Positions 33,706 through 41,056 of a stretch of 60,997 bases of DNA are shown in pieces. The position numbers were made by a program, and so were the translations under genes. A model generated the notes under the pieces. The model saw only the letters and a list, made by a program, of their open reading frames with translations. It ran no database searches and was not told where the DNA came from. Numbering within the stretch: position 1 is the first letter of the stretch; every line of letters begins with the position of its first letter. The DNA lies in the IMG/VR virus record IMGVR_UViG_3300048591_000195, positions 1 through 60,997 of that record; one strand, 5' to 3'. Source of the DNA: a virus.

Positions 33706-33933
33706 TCACGGCCTACGGAATACTTTTACTTTTTTTGGTGGTGGTTTTGGTTTGCCCTTTGGCTGCTTAAGCTTGTTGGTCTTAAAAAAAAGATGGAATG
33801 AGTTATAAATCTCCTCGTTCCTGTCCTTGCTCCATCGCTTGATAGTTGATTCAGATACACCGACTATTTTTGCAGCAGCTACCTTTGAAACGTTTTCAAA
33901 TACCTGGCGGGTTTGTGTGTTAAGAACTACCAT
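33706..33933 (-). CDS. NUMOD1-like helix-turn-helix protein (stand-alone)
   Basis: 75 aa. FENVSKVAAAKIVGVSESTI (12-31) followed by KRW is a NUMOD1-type DNA-binding module as found at the ends of HNH and GIY-YIG homing enzymes, here without a nuclease domain. The C-terminal 30 residues are a Lys/Pro-rich tail. It overlaps the 3' end of the Dcm gene. It may be a relic of a homing endonuclease or a small DNA-binding protein. Confidence 0.6.
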   Translation of the reverse strand: MVVLNTQTRQVFENVSKVAAAKIVGVSESTIKRWSKDRNEEIYNSFHLFFKTNKLKQPKGKPKPPPKKVKVFRRP

Positions 33934-34786
33934 GAAGTATATTTATTGCTTTAAATATCTGCAAAGCTACTTGCGGCACTATGGCGTTACCGTAGGCTTT
34001 GATTGATTCTGATCTCCATTTAGGAAAGGTAATTCCGTCCAGTCGGGAGGAAATCCCATCATCTCCCCTACAAATCGGGGATTGAGTTGGGAACCGCTCC
34101 CAACCGGTGCGAGCATGTTTAGATTTTCCTGATGGCTGTTGCTCGTTGTCTTGAACCCGTCCGCTGCGGATGGTGTTGGTAGTAGCCCCTCCGCCATGAA
34201 GTGTGTCAGGCTCATTGAATGAAATCCTACCTCGCTTACGGTTGCATCCTTCCTTAGATTCTTTATTCCAGTTCCGTCCTGTGCCGCTGGCGTTGGATAT
34301 AAGCCTCGATACAAACCAGATTCTATCCCTTCTGTGCGGAGCATTGACGGCACAAGCTGGAAGTAAAAACGGTGTGACTTCGTAGCCTTCAGCTTCCAAA
34401 TCAGCCTGCACTTCATCGAATACCATCCCTCCATTCCAATTAGTAAGGCCGCGAACGTTCTCGCCCACAACCCAGGTCGGTTGAATTTCTCGAATTGCTC
34501 TAAGCATTTCCGGCCAGAGGTGGCGGTCATCTTCCTTTCCAAGTCGCTTCCCTGCTGCGCTGTATGGCTGGCAAGGGAATCCGCCTGTGAAGATGTCAAT
34601 TGTTCCTCTGTGAATAGTGAAGTCTGTTTTGGTAATGTCATGGTAACTAATTGCGTTAGGCCAATAATATTTTAACACTCTTTGCCCGAAAGAATTCCAC
34701 TCGCAATGAAATACGTTTTCCCATCCCATCCATTCGGCAGCAAGATCAAAGCCTCCGATTCCTGAAAATAGAGAACCGTGCCTCAT
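33920..34786 (-). CDS. dcm: C5-cytosine DNA methyltransferase
   Basis: 288 aa with the full set of C5-methyltransferase motifs in order: FSGIGG (7-12, cofactor binding), GGFPCQPYS (68-76, catalytic Cys72), GENV (108-111), RRDRIWFVS (152-160) and YGNAIVPQVA (264-273). The target-recognition part (about 165-250) is short and rich in Arg, Gly, Asn. It methylates cytosine in phage DNA, likely to avoid host restriction. No restriction enzyme is next to it. A second long ORF in the +1 frame lies wholly inside this gene (33979-34641). Confidence 0.93.
   Translation of the reverse strand: MRHGSLFSGIGGFDLAAEWMGWENVFHCEWNSFGQRVLKYYWPNAISYHDITKTDFTIHRGTIDIFTGGFPCQPYSAAGKRLGKEDDRHLWPEMLRAIREIQPTWVVGENVRGLTNWNGGMVFDEVQADLEAEGYEVTPFLLPACAVNAPHRRDRIWFVSRLISNASGTGRNWNKESKEGCNRKRGRISFNEPDTLHGGGATTNTIRSGRVQDNEQQPSGKSKHARTGWERFPTQSPICRGDDGISSRLDGITFPKWRSESIKAYGNAIVPQVALQIFKAINILHGSS
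33979..34641 (-). CDS. possible overprinted protein inside dcm (220 aa)
   Basis: Same strand as dcm, other frame. Starts MTLPKQTSLFTEEQLTSSQA. It contains phrases that look like a real protein: RSYxFQLVPS-type (HRFYFQLVPSMLRTEG), twice a G-L-x-P-T-P-x-A motif (GLYPTPAAQDG; GLLPTPSAADGF) and LNPRFVGEMMGFPPDWTELP. I recall similar sequences in other Bacteroidota phages beside Dcm. Conservation of the Dcm frame could alone preserve such a shadow, so this is a hypothesis. Confidence 0.35.
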   Translation of the reverse strand: MTLPKQTSLFTEEQLTSSQADSLASHTAQQGSDLERKMTATSGRKCLEQFEKFNRPGLWARTFAALLIGMEGWYSMKCRLIWKLKATKSHRFYFQLVPSMLRTEGIESGLYRGLYPTPAAQDGTGIKNLRKDATVSEVGFHSMSLTHFMAEGLLPTPSAADGFKTTSNSHQENLNMLAPVGSGSQLNPRFVGEMMGFPPDWTELPFLNGDQNQSKPTVTP

Positions 34787-35340
34787 TTCAAGTGGGATTT
34801 ATCCTTAATGTTCGATTTATTCAGCCTGTACGAATGAAACACATACGCCCCCCTGATAATCTTTACCCCGCCCTTTACGTTTCCTGCCGGTCGGGTGAAG
34901 TTGTAATCAAAGAACGCCCCGCGCTTGTCGATTATCCTTTCCTGAAACTTGTGTTTCTCCCAATACGACTTCCTGAATAAAAGAAAGAACCCCGCACAAA
35001 ATTTAACGTTCTGCTTACAATCCCCGTCTTTGTACTTCTCAGCCTGCTGCTCCGCTATCTTTATGTGATGCCGGATAGAATCGTTCTCGTCAATTACAGC
35101 CCCGGTAAGCCTTTGGTAAGATACCCCTACCCTGTTTGTCATGGCACCAAATACCAACGTTTCAGGATAGCGCCTTATTGCGGTTTCAATTACTTCATAA
35201 GTTTTTGGAGTAAGTATCATGCAGTCGTAATCGAGTAACAATATCCAATCATCCGAATTTGGTACAAGGCTGATATGTGAATTGTATTCTATACCAAACT
35301 TTGATTTATCTGTGGTGAATGGCTGAAACTTCCAAATCAT
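34783..35340 (-). CDS. GT-A-like glycosyltransferase
   Basis: 185 aa. DDWILLLDYDCMI (31-43) has a D-x-D metal/nucleotide-sugar motif (37-39). A C-terminal YVFHSYR is compatible with small GT-A enzymes. It overlaps the upstream glycosyltransferase and the Dcm start by four bases each, so it belongs to one cluster of surface-sugar genes. The protein lacks a membrane segment. Confidence 0.7.
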   Translation of the reverse strand: MIWKFQPFTTDKSKFGIEYNSHISLVPNSDDWILLLDYDCMILTPKTYEVIETAIRRYPETLVFGAMTNRVGVSYQRLTGAVIDENDSIRHHIKIAEQQAEKYKDGDCKQNVKFCAGFFLLFRKSYWEKHKFQERIIDKRGAFFDYNFTRPAGNVKGGVKIIRGAYVFHSYRLNKSNIKDKSHLK

Positions 35341-35969
35341 ACCTTATCCCAATTCTTTAACCATCCGCGAGGCCCGTTGCCCCTGTTTAAGCCCCTCGTT
35401 CCCTTCCAGTCGTGGTGAATGTAGTCCTTTACCGGAAACTCATGCAAAAGAATATCGCTCATTTCAGCCTCATGGATTTCTTTCATTGCTTTAATCATAG
35501 GGCTGCCGTGATTGATTGCTTTATGCCAACTGAAATACATGGTTCTGTCAATCAAACAAAAGTATGGGTGAAGATACTTTATATGTTGCTCTCCGTTGGT
35601 GATGGTAAACCCGTTGTCGTTGGTGTTAACCATTTCACCGATTCCGTAAAACATACCCGCGCCTACCTGCTTTAGCATTTCCTCAATAACCCCTCCACAC
35701 ATTACCTCAATGTCTGAGTCCATGAAGATTGCATATTTAGTATCTATCCTTTTCATCGCGAAATGTAAGGCCGGCCCGTGCCCGATGTTTTGCCTTAAAT
35801 CGTATAGGGTTGTATTTGGGTATAATCCCTCATACTTACTTCCATCTGTGGAACCATTATTAACAATACAAATATGAATTTCTGGATAGTACTTATGGAA
35901 AGATGTAACCGTCCGATGAAGCAACTGCGGGGTGTTGTGTACTACGGTGATGGCTGTTATTGATTTCAA
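35337..35969 (-). CDS. family 2 glycosyltransferase
   Basis: 210 aa. Opening TAITVVHNTPQLLHRTV, VNNGSTDGS (37-45), the NIGHGPALHFAM helix and FMDSDIEV with D-x-D at 84-86 are classic for GT2 enzymes. Transfers a sugar from a nucleotide donor; acceptor unknown. The start is TTG 35969, which overlaps the TGA of the upstream small ORF (TTGA). Confidence 0.85.
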   Translation of the reverse strand: MKSITAITVVHNTPQLLHRTVTSFHKYYPEIHICIVNNGSTDGSKYEGLYPNTTLYDLRQNIGHGPALHFAMKRIDTKYAIFMDSDIEVMCGGVIEEMLKQVGAGMFYGIGEMVNTNDNGFTITNGEQHIKYLHPYFCLIDRTMYFSWHKAINHGSPMIKAMKEIHEAEMSDILLHEFPVKDYIHHDWKGTRGLNRGNGPRGWLKNWDKV

Positions 35970-36103
35970 AGTTGGCCTCTTAAAACCTTCAATTCGTTTA
36001 TCTTAATCCTCAATACCCGCTTCTTGTCCTTGTCTGCCTCTGCCTTCAATTTATTCCTCAGGATGGGTAAGTATTCAGTTATCTTTTGCTTTAGATCGCT
36101 CAT
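35966..36103 (-). CDS. small basic helical protein (45 aa)
   Basis: MSDLKQKITEYLPILRNKLK, then KDKKRVLRIKINELKVLRGQ. It overlaps both neighbours and was placed by the ATG at 36103 and the TGA at 35966. Function unknown. Confidence 0.55.
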   Translation of the reverse strand: MSDLKQKITEYLPILRNKLKAEADKDKKRVLRIKINELKVLRGQL

Positions 36104-36236
36104 GGCTGATTGTCTTGGCTAAATTAATCATTTTCCTGATCGCAAAAAGTGTTTCGTTGTCCATCTTGGATAAATCCCCGTTGATGTGAACCTTTACACC
36201 GTCTATTACTCCGTAGGTACATTTGGATTTACACAT
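36075..36236 (-). CDS. small hypothetical protein (53 aa)
   Basis: MCKSKCTYGVIDGVKVHING, then MDNETLFAIRKMINLAK. Two cysteines at the N-terminus. It overlaps the next ORF by 29 bases. Function unknown. Confidence 0.55.
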   Translation of the reverse strand: MCKSKCTYGVIDGVKVHINGDLSKMDNETLFAIRKMINLAKTISHERSKAKDN

Positions 36237-36241
36237 AAGCG

Positions 36242-36406
36242 TTAGTTTAAATTTTCACCAAACGGAATTAAACAATGAATACACGAATCATTATATCTAC
36301 AATTTTCTGAATGACATTTGATACAGTAAATAGATGTGTGCTCAATACGTTTAAAAATTGAATCACAAAATTCATCAGCTTCCTTTCTTATTTCTTCCTC
36401 ACTCAT
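36242..36406 (-). CDS. small Cys-rich protein (54 aa)
   Basis: After MSEEEIRKEADEFCDSIFKR come CIKCHSENC and CIHCL, giving a cluster of cysteines and a histidine suited to bind zinc. It overlaps the stop of the acyltransferase gene by eight bases. Function unknown. Confidence 0.6.
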   Translation of the reverse strand: MSEEEIRKEADEFCDSIFKRIEHTSIYCIKCHSENCRYNDSCIHCLIPFGENLN

Positions 36407-37169
36407 ACGGAATAAATTTGGCCCTGTCTGGTAAAAGGAACTTCATAAAATCAACTTCATCCGGGGAGCCTGTTTTCTTGTACTTCCGGTCATTGATGCA
36501 AAAGTAGGAAATATCGTTCTCAAAGTTGATCTCGGACTTATCCATTACAACCAATACGTTTTTGGCGTTTGATTCCGAAAGGTATCCGATCATCTTCTCA
36601 AATTTCTGTTCCTGTGTAGGGTTCCCGAATTGCTTCCATTCTGTGGCCTCTGCGGGGCATCCCTTGTAGACTGTGTTTTCCTCCATGTCACGGGTGATAA
36701 CGCTTCCAAGTAATGCCATTGACCTCCTATGGGCTGTTATTGGCGATACGCACACATGGCCGACAAACCAGCAATCGTCCTCAATTATTAGTGGCTTTTC
36801 ACTTTTGTAGATACACCCCTCCAATGTATCACCGTACTTGATATGGCTCCATAGCTGCGAGTGTGCCCCCACCCCTACGTTATCACCAATCGTAAGCCCT
36901 CCAATGCTGTCGAGTATAGAATACTGACCGCACCAAAAGTTATACCCTATCTTGCATGGATTGTACCCATGTACGGTAGTGCCGTTCATTATCTTACCGT
37001 AATCCATCATTCGGAAGTCATCACAAATAATTTGAACGTCTTTCCCGATCAGGCAATTATCACCTATTACAATGGATTTGGCGTTACCGTTTATTCCCCT
37101 GATCTCTGCCGATGGGTGAATGTATGTGCCCTTGCCTATATGAATGAAATCTGCTTTTATGTTTTGCAT
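36399..37169 (-). CDS. left-handed beta-helix (hexapeptide) acyltransferase
   Basis: 256 aa. Residues 10-165 show hexapeptide turns (IVIGDNCLIGKDVQIICD; LTIGDNVGVGAHSQLWSH; PLIIEDDCWFVGHVCVSP; ALLGSVITRDMEENTVYKG) of the LbetaH fold. His in AHSQLWSH could be catalytic. Such enzymes acetylate sugars with acetyl-CoA, often together with DegT-type aminotransferases. The C-terminal 80 residues are an extra domain. Part of the sugar gene cluster. Confidence 0.85.
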   Translation of the reverse strand: MQNIKADFIHIGKGTYIHPSAEIRGINGNAKSIVIGDNCLIGKDVQIICDDFRMMDYGKIMNGTTVHGYNPCKIGYNFWCGQYSILDSIGGLTIGDNVGVGAHSQLWSHIKYGDTLEGCIYKSEKPLIIEDDCWFVGHVCVSPITAHRRSMALLGSVITRDMEENTVYKGCPAEATEWKQFGNPTQEQKFEKMIGYLSESNAKNVLVVMDKSEINFENDISYFCINDRKYKKTGSPDEVDFMKFLLPDRAKFIPYE

Positions 37170-37175
37170 AGGATT

Positions 37176-37802
37176 TTATTTGGTCGCAATCAAAAAACCG
37201 GCCTTGTACGCTGGCTCCTTAAACATTACCACTTTCTTAAATACCCCCGACCGCTTGTAAATATCCTGAATGTATGGATACAAAAAACAATCGTGGGCAA
37301 AAACCATCTTCAATGAATCCATCTTCCCGAATAGCTTAACCTCTGCCTCTACCGCGTTGCGTGAGTGGTTGCCGTCCTGAAATATGAAATCGTAGTTGCC
37401 CTTCTTTAACAAAGCAAATGAACCCTTTAACGAAACCTTAAACTTTGGAAACTGCTCAAAGTGAGATACGGTAAATCCAGGTTCGTGATCCTCTACGTCA
37501 ACGGTGGTAAATTCAGGCTCATGGCCTTTTTGTTTGAGTACTTTTGAGGCCAGTAAAATATGCCTTGTACTGTTTCCTCGGTAGGTTCCTATTTCAAGTA
37601 TGTTCTTTGGCTGCTGTAACACAATAGCAGCGTAAAGCATCTTCAACTCCCTGCGACCTCCTGCATGGTTGTGTCCGGCTTCTTCCCATCCTCCTATATA
37701 ATCCTGATTTACTATTTCAGCTAAATCTAATGCGGTTACGTGAGGGAATATCTCGTTGAATGGCTTTGCGTAGTGTTGGATTATTAACTGATTGTCGCTC
37801 AT
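37176..37802 (-). CDS. class I SAM-dependent methyltransferase
   Basis: 208 aa. ILEIGTYRGNSTR (68-80) is the SAM-binding motif I. TTVDVEDH follows as the acidic end of strand 2, and YDFIFQDGNHSRNAVEAEV fits strand 4 and motif IV of the Methyltransf_24 type. The likely substrate is a sugar, given the neighbours. ATG overlaps the stop of the next upstream ORF by four bases. Confidence 0.8.
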   Translation of the reverse strand: MSDNQLIIQHYAKPFNEIFPHVTALDLAEIVNQDYIGGWEEAGHNHAGGRRELKMLYAAIVLQQPKNILEIGTYRGNSTRHILLASKVLKQKGHEPEFTTVDVEDHEPGFTVSHFEQFPKFKVSLKGSFALLKKGNYDFIFQDGNHSRNAVEAEVKLFGKMDSLKMVFAHDCFLYPYIQDIYKRSGVFKKVVMFKEPAYKAGFLIATK

Positions 37803-37984
37803 GGTATCAAAACAGTATCCACAGGGTAACGCTTAACCATAAAACTCCCATCCGTGTTGATCGTATGAAATTTTCCGGTGTCCATGTTCTCCGCTATCCA
37901 GTAGTTATCATGGGTCTTGGATTTGGATATTACCATGTTCCCGCTGATGTACTTTGTTGGGTAGTTTGATCTGCTTGCTATCAT
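37799..37984 (-). CDS. small hypothetical protein (61 aa)
   Basis: Start chosen at ATG 37984 (MIASRSNYPTKYISGNMVIS) rather than the in-frame codon at 38062, because the leader motif variant CAACTAAT lies ten bases upstream and the longer form would overlap a better small ORF. Mostly beta-like. ATGA overlap with the methyltransferase. Function unknown. Confidence 0.6.
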   Translation of the reverse strand: MIASRSNYPTKYISGNMVISKSKTHDNYWIAENMDTGKFHTINTDGSFMVKRYPVDTVLIP

Positions 37985-37994
37985 ATTCGTTTTG

Positions 37995-38002
37995 ATTAGT
38001 TG
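37995..38002 (-). promoter_or_regulatory. leader motif variant CAACTAAT
   Basis: Reads TTATCAACTAATCAAAACG before ATG 37984 on the minus strand: one mismatch to the exact motif. It supplies the TAA of the 52-aa upstream ORF, as the exact motif does at 1505, 41050 and 51774. Confidence 0.4.
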
Positions 38003-38154
38003 ATAAGATTGTTTCCGAAATATATTAAAGAAATGCCAATTAGAATACCTGCCGCCAGACAAAATGCAAACCGCAGAATGTGAATGTCGATAGTGTTTTC
38101 GTCATTCTCCATTTGTTTTTTTATGTCCGATAGTTTAATGCTTTGCTTTTTCAT
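37996..38154 (-). CDS. small membrane protein (52 aa)
   Basis: MKKQSIKLSDIKKQMENDEN followed by one hydrophobic helix (FAFCLAAGILIGISLIYFG). One-base overlap with the aminotransferase stop (TAATG). A single-pass membrane protein in the sugar gene cluster; function unknown. Confidence 0.6.
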   Translation of the reverse strand: MKKQSIKLSDIKKQMENDENTIDIHILRFAFCLAAGILIGISLIYFGNNLIN

Positions 38155-38804
38155 TACCCAATGGTTTTATAGTCCTTAAAAACTGTGTACTCTGTCAGGT
38201 CTTTGTAATCGCCAGGCTCTCCAATGTCGGGTAAATTTTTTGGTAATTGTTGGAGGAGTACTAAACCCCTTGCGGCCTGTTCGGGAGTCATGTAATGATT
38301 GAAACCGATCATGGTAATATCATCTTCCTTGTAAAACACTTCCCCGCGCCCCTCATACCTCATGCGCTTGAACCATTCGACTGCATCCTTGTTGTCGGTT
38401 AGAATCATTCCACCCTTCCCAATGTTCAATCTTTTCTTTACGTGGAATGAAAGGCATTGATATTGTTTAGGACGATACATCCCGGATGTTAAACGCTTGG
38501 CACTATCCCAAACCCATAAAGGCCAAAGCTGATATTCGCCTTTCCAATTGTTCGTTTTTTTTGTCTTATCGAATACAGGTGTAAATCCAGCCTGAATAAT
38601 CGACATAGGAACGGATAGGTACGTTTTGGATGGAATAACTATTTCAGGTTCTTCATCTTCATCAATGTTATTTTCTGTGCGTTTCCAAAGAAGGCATAGT
38701 TTTATGGCATTAGTACACGAATCCACAGCTACCGCATACGGTGCCCCCGTGTAATCGGCCATCGCCTGCTCAAAGTCGCTGATTATGGTGTATGGGTTTT
38801 TCAT
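38154..38804 (-). CDS. DegT/DnrJ/EryC1-type sugar aminotransferase, short form
   Basis: 216 aa, against about 370 for full enzymes. It keeps the N-terminal family features: FEQAMADYTGAPYAVAVDSC (11-30), PSKTYLSVPMSIIQAGFTPV (58-77) and the PLP-lysine region SFHVKKRLNIGKGG (119-132). The C-terminal small domain is mostly missing; the protein ends after NHYMTPEQAARGLVLLQQL. Full enzymes make amino sugars from keto sugars. The short form may still bind PLP or work with a partner. ATGA overlap with the next upstream gene. Confidence 0.75.
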   Translation of the reverse strand: MKNPYTIISDFEQAMADYTGAPYAVAVDSCTNAIKLCLLWKRTENNIDEDEEPEIVIPSKTYLSVPMSIIQAGFTPVFDKTKKTNNWKGEYQLWPLWVWDSAKRLTSGMYRPKQYQCLSFHVKKRLNIGKGGMILTDNKDAVEWFKRMRYEGRGEVFYKEDDITMIGFNHYMTPEQAARGLVLLQQLPKNLPDIGEPGDYKDLTEYTVFKDYKTIG

Positions 38805-39571
38805 TTCCAGTAATCAATTTTTAACCATTCATTAGTGCTTACTACAAAATCCTTCGCTTGTTGGTGAACCTCTTTCGGGTCGGGTGGCTGATTTTTTACC
38901 TTACGAATATAGGCAATAGCGTCAACAATGCTACTAAATCCCCTGCAAAATGGAGCCTGATAGTTTGATATGCTAACCCTGCCCATGTGAGCCATTTCGA
39001 GTGATGTAGTAAACCCTGCCATAGGATTCAACTGAACATTTACAAAGGCATTGGAATAGTACTGTTCCTTCACGTATTCCATAGGTTTACCGTGATAGCC
39101 GATTATTACCATGCTCGGCCCGAAGTACTCTGTAATGCGCTGTAATTCCTTGTAGAAGTACTTAGCCTTGTTTCCCTCTGTCATTTGGTTTTGATAGCAG
39201 TATATTTTATCCCCAAGCGGAGCAGGATCAAATCCAGAATAGTCCTTCCATGCCACCCTTATAAATTTGTCGATCTTACCGGAATAGTATTTCTTTAGCC
39301 TGTGGGTGTAGCTGAATTGATCGACTACTATCTTAAAGTTTCCTTTCAGCCTTCCCACGTTAGGCATATCAGCACCTCCGAATAAAGCCAGCTTGAATCC
39401 TTTGTGATTGTTGAATAAGGATATGTCGGTGTGATTGTAGAAACCAACAAATAAAGCCGGTGCCTCTGGATTGGTGTATGCTGATAAATTCCACTTCGAC
39501 CGGAATACGTCATGGAAGTAAATAAGGCTGCTTGATATGTGGGATTGGGTTATCATTTTATTGGTTAGCAT
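38801..39571 (-). CDS. GT-B-like glycosyltransferase (tentative)
   Basis: 256 aa (or 251 from ATG 39556). The second half, SMVIIGYHGKPMEYVKEQYY, then FVNVQLNPMAGFTTSLEMAH and GRVSISNYQAPFC, fits the C-terminal nucleotide-sugar domain of GT-B enzymes. The N-terminal half is less clear. Overlaps the aminotransferase by four bases. Part of the sugar gene cluster. Confidence 0.55.
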   Translation of the reverse strand: MLTNKMITQSHISSSLIYFHDVFRSKWNLSAYTNPEAPALFVGFYNHTDISLFNNHKGFKLALFGGADMPNVGRLKGNFKIVVDQFSYTHRLKKYYSGKIDKFIRVAWKDYSGFDPAPLGDKIYCYQNQMTEGNKAKYFYKELQRITEYFGPSMVIIGYHGKPMEYVKEQYYSNAFVNVQLNPMAGFTTSLEMAHMGRVSISNYQAPFCRGFSSIVDAIAYIRKVKNQPPDPKEVHQQAKDFVVSTNEWLKIDYWK

Positions 39572-39990
39572 CCGTTACGGTACTTCTTTTCAAGTTCTGA
39601 AAATGATTCTTTTATTGTTAGTTCTTGTCCGGTTAATGCAAAGTAAAGGTTTTGCAGATGGTGAACGCTATTGAATGCAATTCCAAATTGCACACCTTCA
39701 AGTCCTGTGTAATGGTATCCGTCATGAAACAGGCTAATTGCAAAATCGCCTTGCTTAACCCACTCGCTACCAATTTTCTGGAATCCAAACTCAAACAGCC
39801 ATTCCTCGGTGAGGGGGATAAAGTCATGTTTTGTGATGTGTCCCTTTGGATTTTCAATGTAAGATAGTATTTGTAAATCAACCTTAATAATTTCATCTCC
39901 ATCTGGATCAGCAACAATATCACCGTTACTGTTCTCATCCCACCCGAGTGAATTAATAAGATTACCTATACGTAATTCGCTTGCTTTCAT
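39565..39990 (-). CDS. conserved phage protein of ELRIGN/LTEEWLxxFGF type
   Basis: 141 aa. Starts MKASELRIGNLINSLGWDEN, has PLTEEWLFEFGFQKIGSEW (about 59-77) and SVHHLQNLYFALTGQEL (about 108-124). This signature is common in phages and prophages of the Bacteroidota and is one of the clues to the host. Function unknown. Confidence 0.8.
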   Translation of the reverse strand: MKASELRIGNLINSLGWDENSNGDIVADPDGDEIIKVDLQILSYIENPKGHITKHDFIPLTEEWLFEFGFQKIGSEWVKQGDFAISLFHDGYHYTGLEGVQFGIAFNSVHHLQNLYFALTGQELTIKESFSELEKKYRNGC

Positions 39991-39994
39991 ATTT

Positions 39995-40225
39995 CTACCA
40001 CTTTGACCCGTCAGGGTGTTCGCATTTGATGTTCTTGTCCGTTAGTGTCGTTTTAGCCGGCATCCAGCATGAACAGGCTAAACACCAACCATTTTTTAAC
40101 TTATCGCAACCATTACAGATAGCCATACGCTCATCGCTTAGTTTCTTGTTCCGGTTCAATAGCTTATTGGCATAGGCTTTGGCTATCTGAATTACTTTTA
40201 ACTGTCCGCAGCAAAGACCGGCCAT
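39995..40225 (-). CDS. Cys-rich zinc-binding small protein (76 aa)
   Basis: Cysteine-rich C-terminal half: RMAICNGCDKLKNGWCLACS, then CWMPAKTTL and KCEHPDGSKW. The spacing suits two zinc sites. A common accessory protein of Bacteroidota phages; role unknown. Confidence 0.7.
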   Translation of the reverse strand: MAGLCCGQLKVIQIAKAYANKLLNRNKKLSDERMAICNGCDKLKNGWCLACSCWMPAKTTLTDKNIKCEHPDGSKW

Positions 40226-40636
40226 TTACTTTACTCTTAAACTTGTAGGCTCAAAGCTATCAAGTATTCCTGCCAACGTGCTGTCCGGCTCGGTATTCAA
40301 TAACTCTTTTGCCCTGTCAATGTATTTTTTATTGATAGCATTGTTGTCTAACAACTCCTGCAAGAATGGTTTTAGGTGCTTTACTTGACCCAATTGTAAT
40401 TCCATTTTCAGGATGGCTTTTTGTAACTCAAATATCTTACGTTTTTTTAAATCCTGATCTTGAATTTGCTCCCTCAGCTTAGACTCCAAAGTACGAAGTT
40501 GGGTATAGTATGAGTTTTTAAATTCCTCCCGAAAAGAATCAATTTCTTCTTCTACAAAAGCTTTAATCTTCTTTATGGCTTGCTGATTGGATAACGACCT
40601 GCGGTTTATCCTTTCGATTTTGTCTGATTGTTTCAT
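40226..40636 (-). CDS. coiled-coil protein (136 aa)
   Basis: Nearly all helical with heptad pattern (QLRTLESKLREQIQDQDLKK; IFELQKAILKMELQLGQVKH). Leader motif at 40647-40654 lies ten bases upstream of its ATG. Function unknown. Confidence 0.65.
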   Translation of the reverse strand: MKQSDKIERINRRSLSNQQAIKKIKAFVEEEIDSFREEFKNSYYTQLRTLESKLREQIQDQDLKKRKIFELQKAILKMELQLGQVKHLKPFLQELLDNNAINKKYIDRAKELLNTEPDSTLAGILDSFEPTSLRVK

Positions 40637-40646
40637 ATTGATTTTA

Positions 40647-40654
40647 GTTAGTTG
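40647..40654 (-). promoter_or_regulatory. leader motif CAACTAAC, 10 bases upstream of ATG 40636
   Basis: Minus strand: AAATCAACTAACTAAAATC before the start. Confidence 0.5.
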
Positions 40655-40659
40655 ATTTT

Positions 40660-41037
40660 TTACTTACACTCGTGTTTTAGTGGGCCTATCTCTTTTCCGC
40701 AGTTGATGCAGATATGTTCAACAGTATAAATCATTACACTTTTATCGGGTGGTAAAACGGGTGGATTTTTAAGCACTTCTTTACAATTAAATTCAAATGT
40801 GAATGTGCGTGGTTTTCTTGTTAGCCACTCCCAGAATGTTGGGCGTTCACGGTAAACTGTTAATGTCTTTTTCTCATTCAATCGAGCCATTACAAAAGCG
40901 TTTAACCGAACTGTAAGCGTATTCTTAATAAAATCATCTTCTGTTTTCGTAGCCTGAATGCTAATATTATTCATCAGTAATTCTGAAAACCTTGCATCTA
41001 TTGCAATTTGTTCTTTATAAAATTTGATTTCTTTCAT
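40660..41037 (-). CDS. hypothetical protein with C-terminal zinc ribbon half
   Basis: 125 aa. The N-terminal 90 residues are mixed (RFSELLMNNISIQATKTEDD), and the end EHICINCGKEIGPLKHECK holds a C-x-x-C and a distal H-x-C. Leader motif at 41049-41056 is 11 bases upstream. Function unknown. Confidence 0.65.
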   Translation of the reverse strand: MKEIKFYKEQIAIDARFSELLMNNISIQATKTEDDFIKNTLTVRLNAFVMARLNEKKTLTVYRERPTFWEWLTRKPRTFTFEFNCKEVLKNPPVLPPDKSVMIYTVEHICINCGKEIGPLKHECK

Positions 41038-41048
41038 GTGATATTTTA

Positions 41049-41056
41049 GTTAGTTG
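41049..41056 (-). promoter_or_regulatory. leader motif CAACTAAC, 11 bases upstream of ATG 41037
   Basis: Minus strand: ATCAACTAACTAAAATATC. The motif contains the TAA stop of the tandem glycosyltransferase gene. Confidence 0.5.

Noticed and set aside
39633-39938. Second-frame ORF inside the ELRIGN-type gene
   Set aside because: Shadow with no protein-like motifs, unlike the case in dcm.
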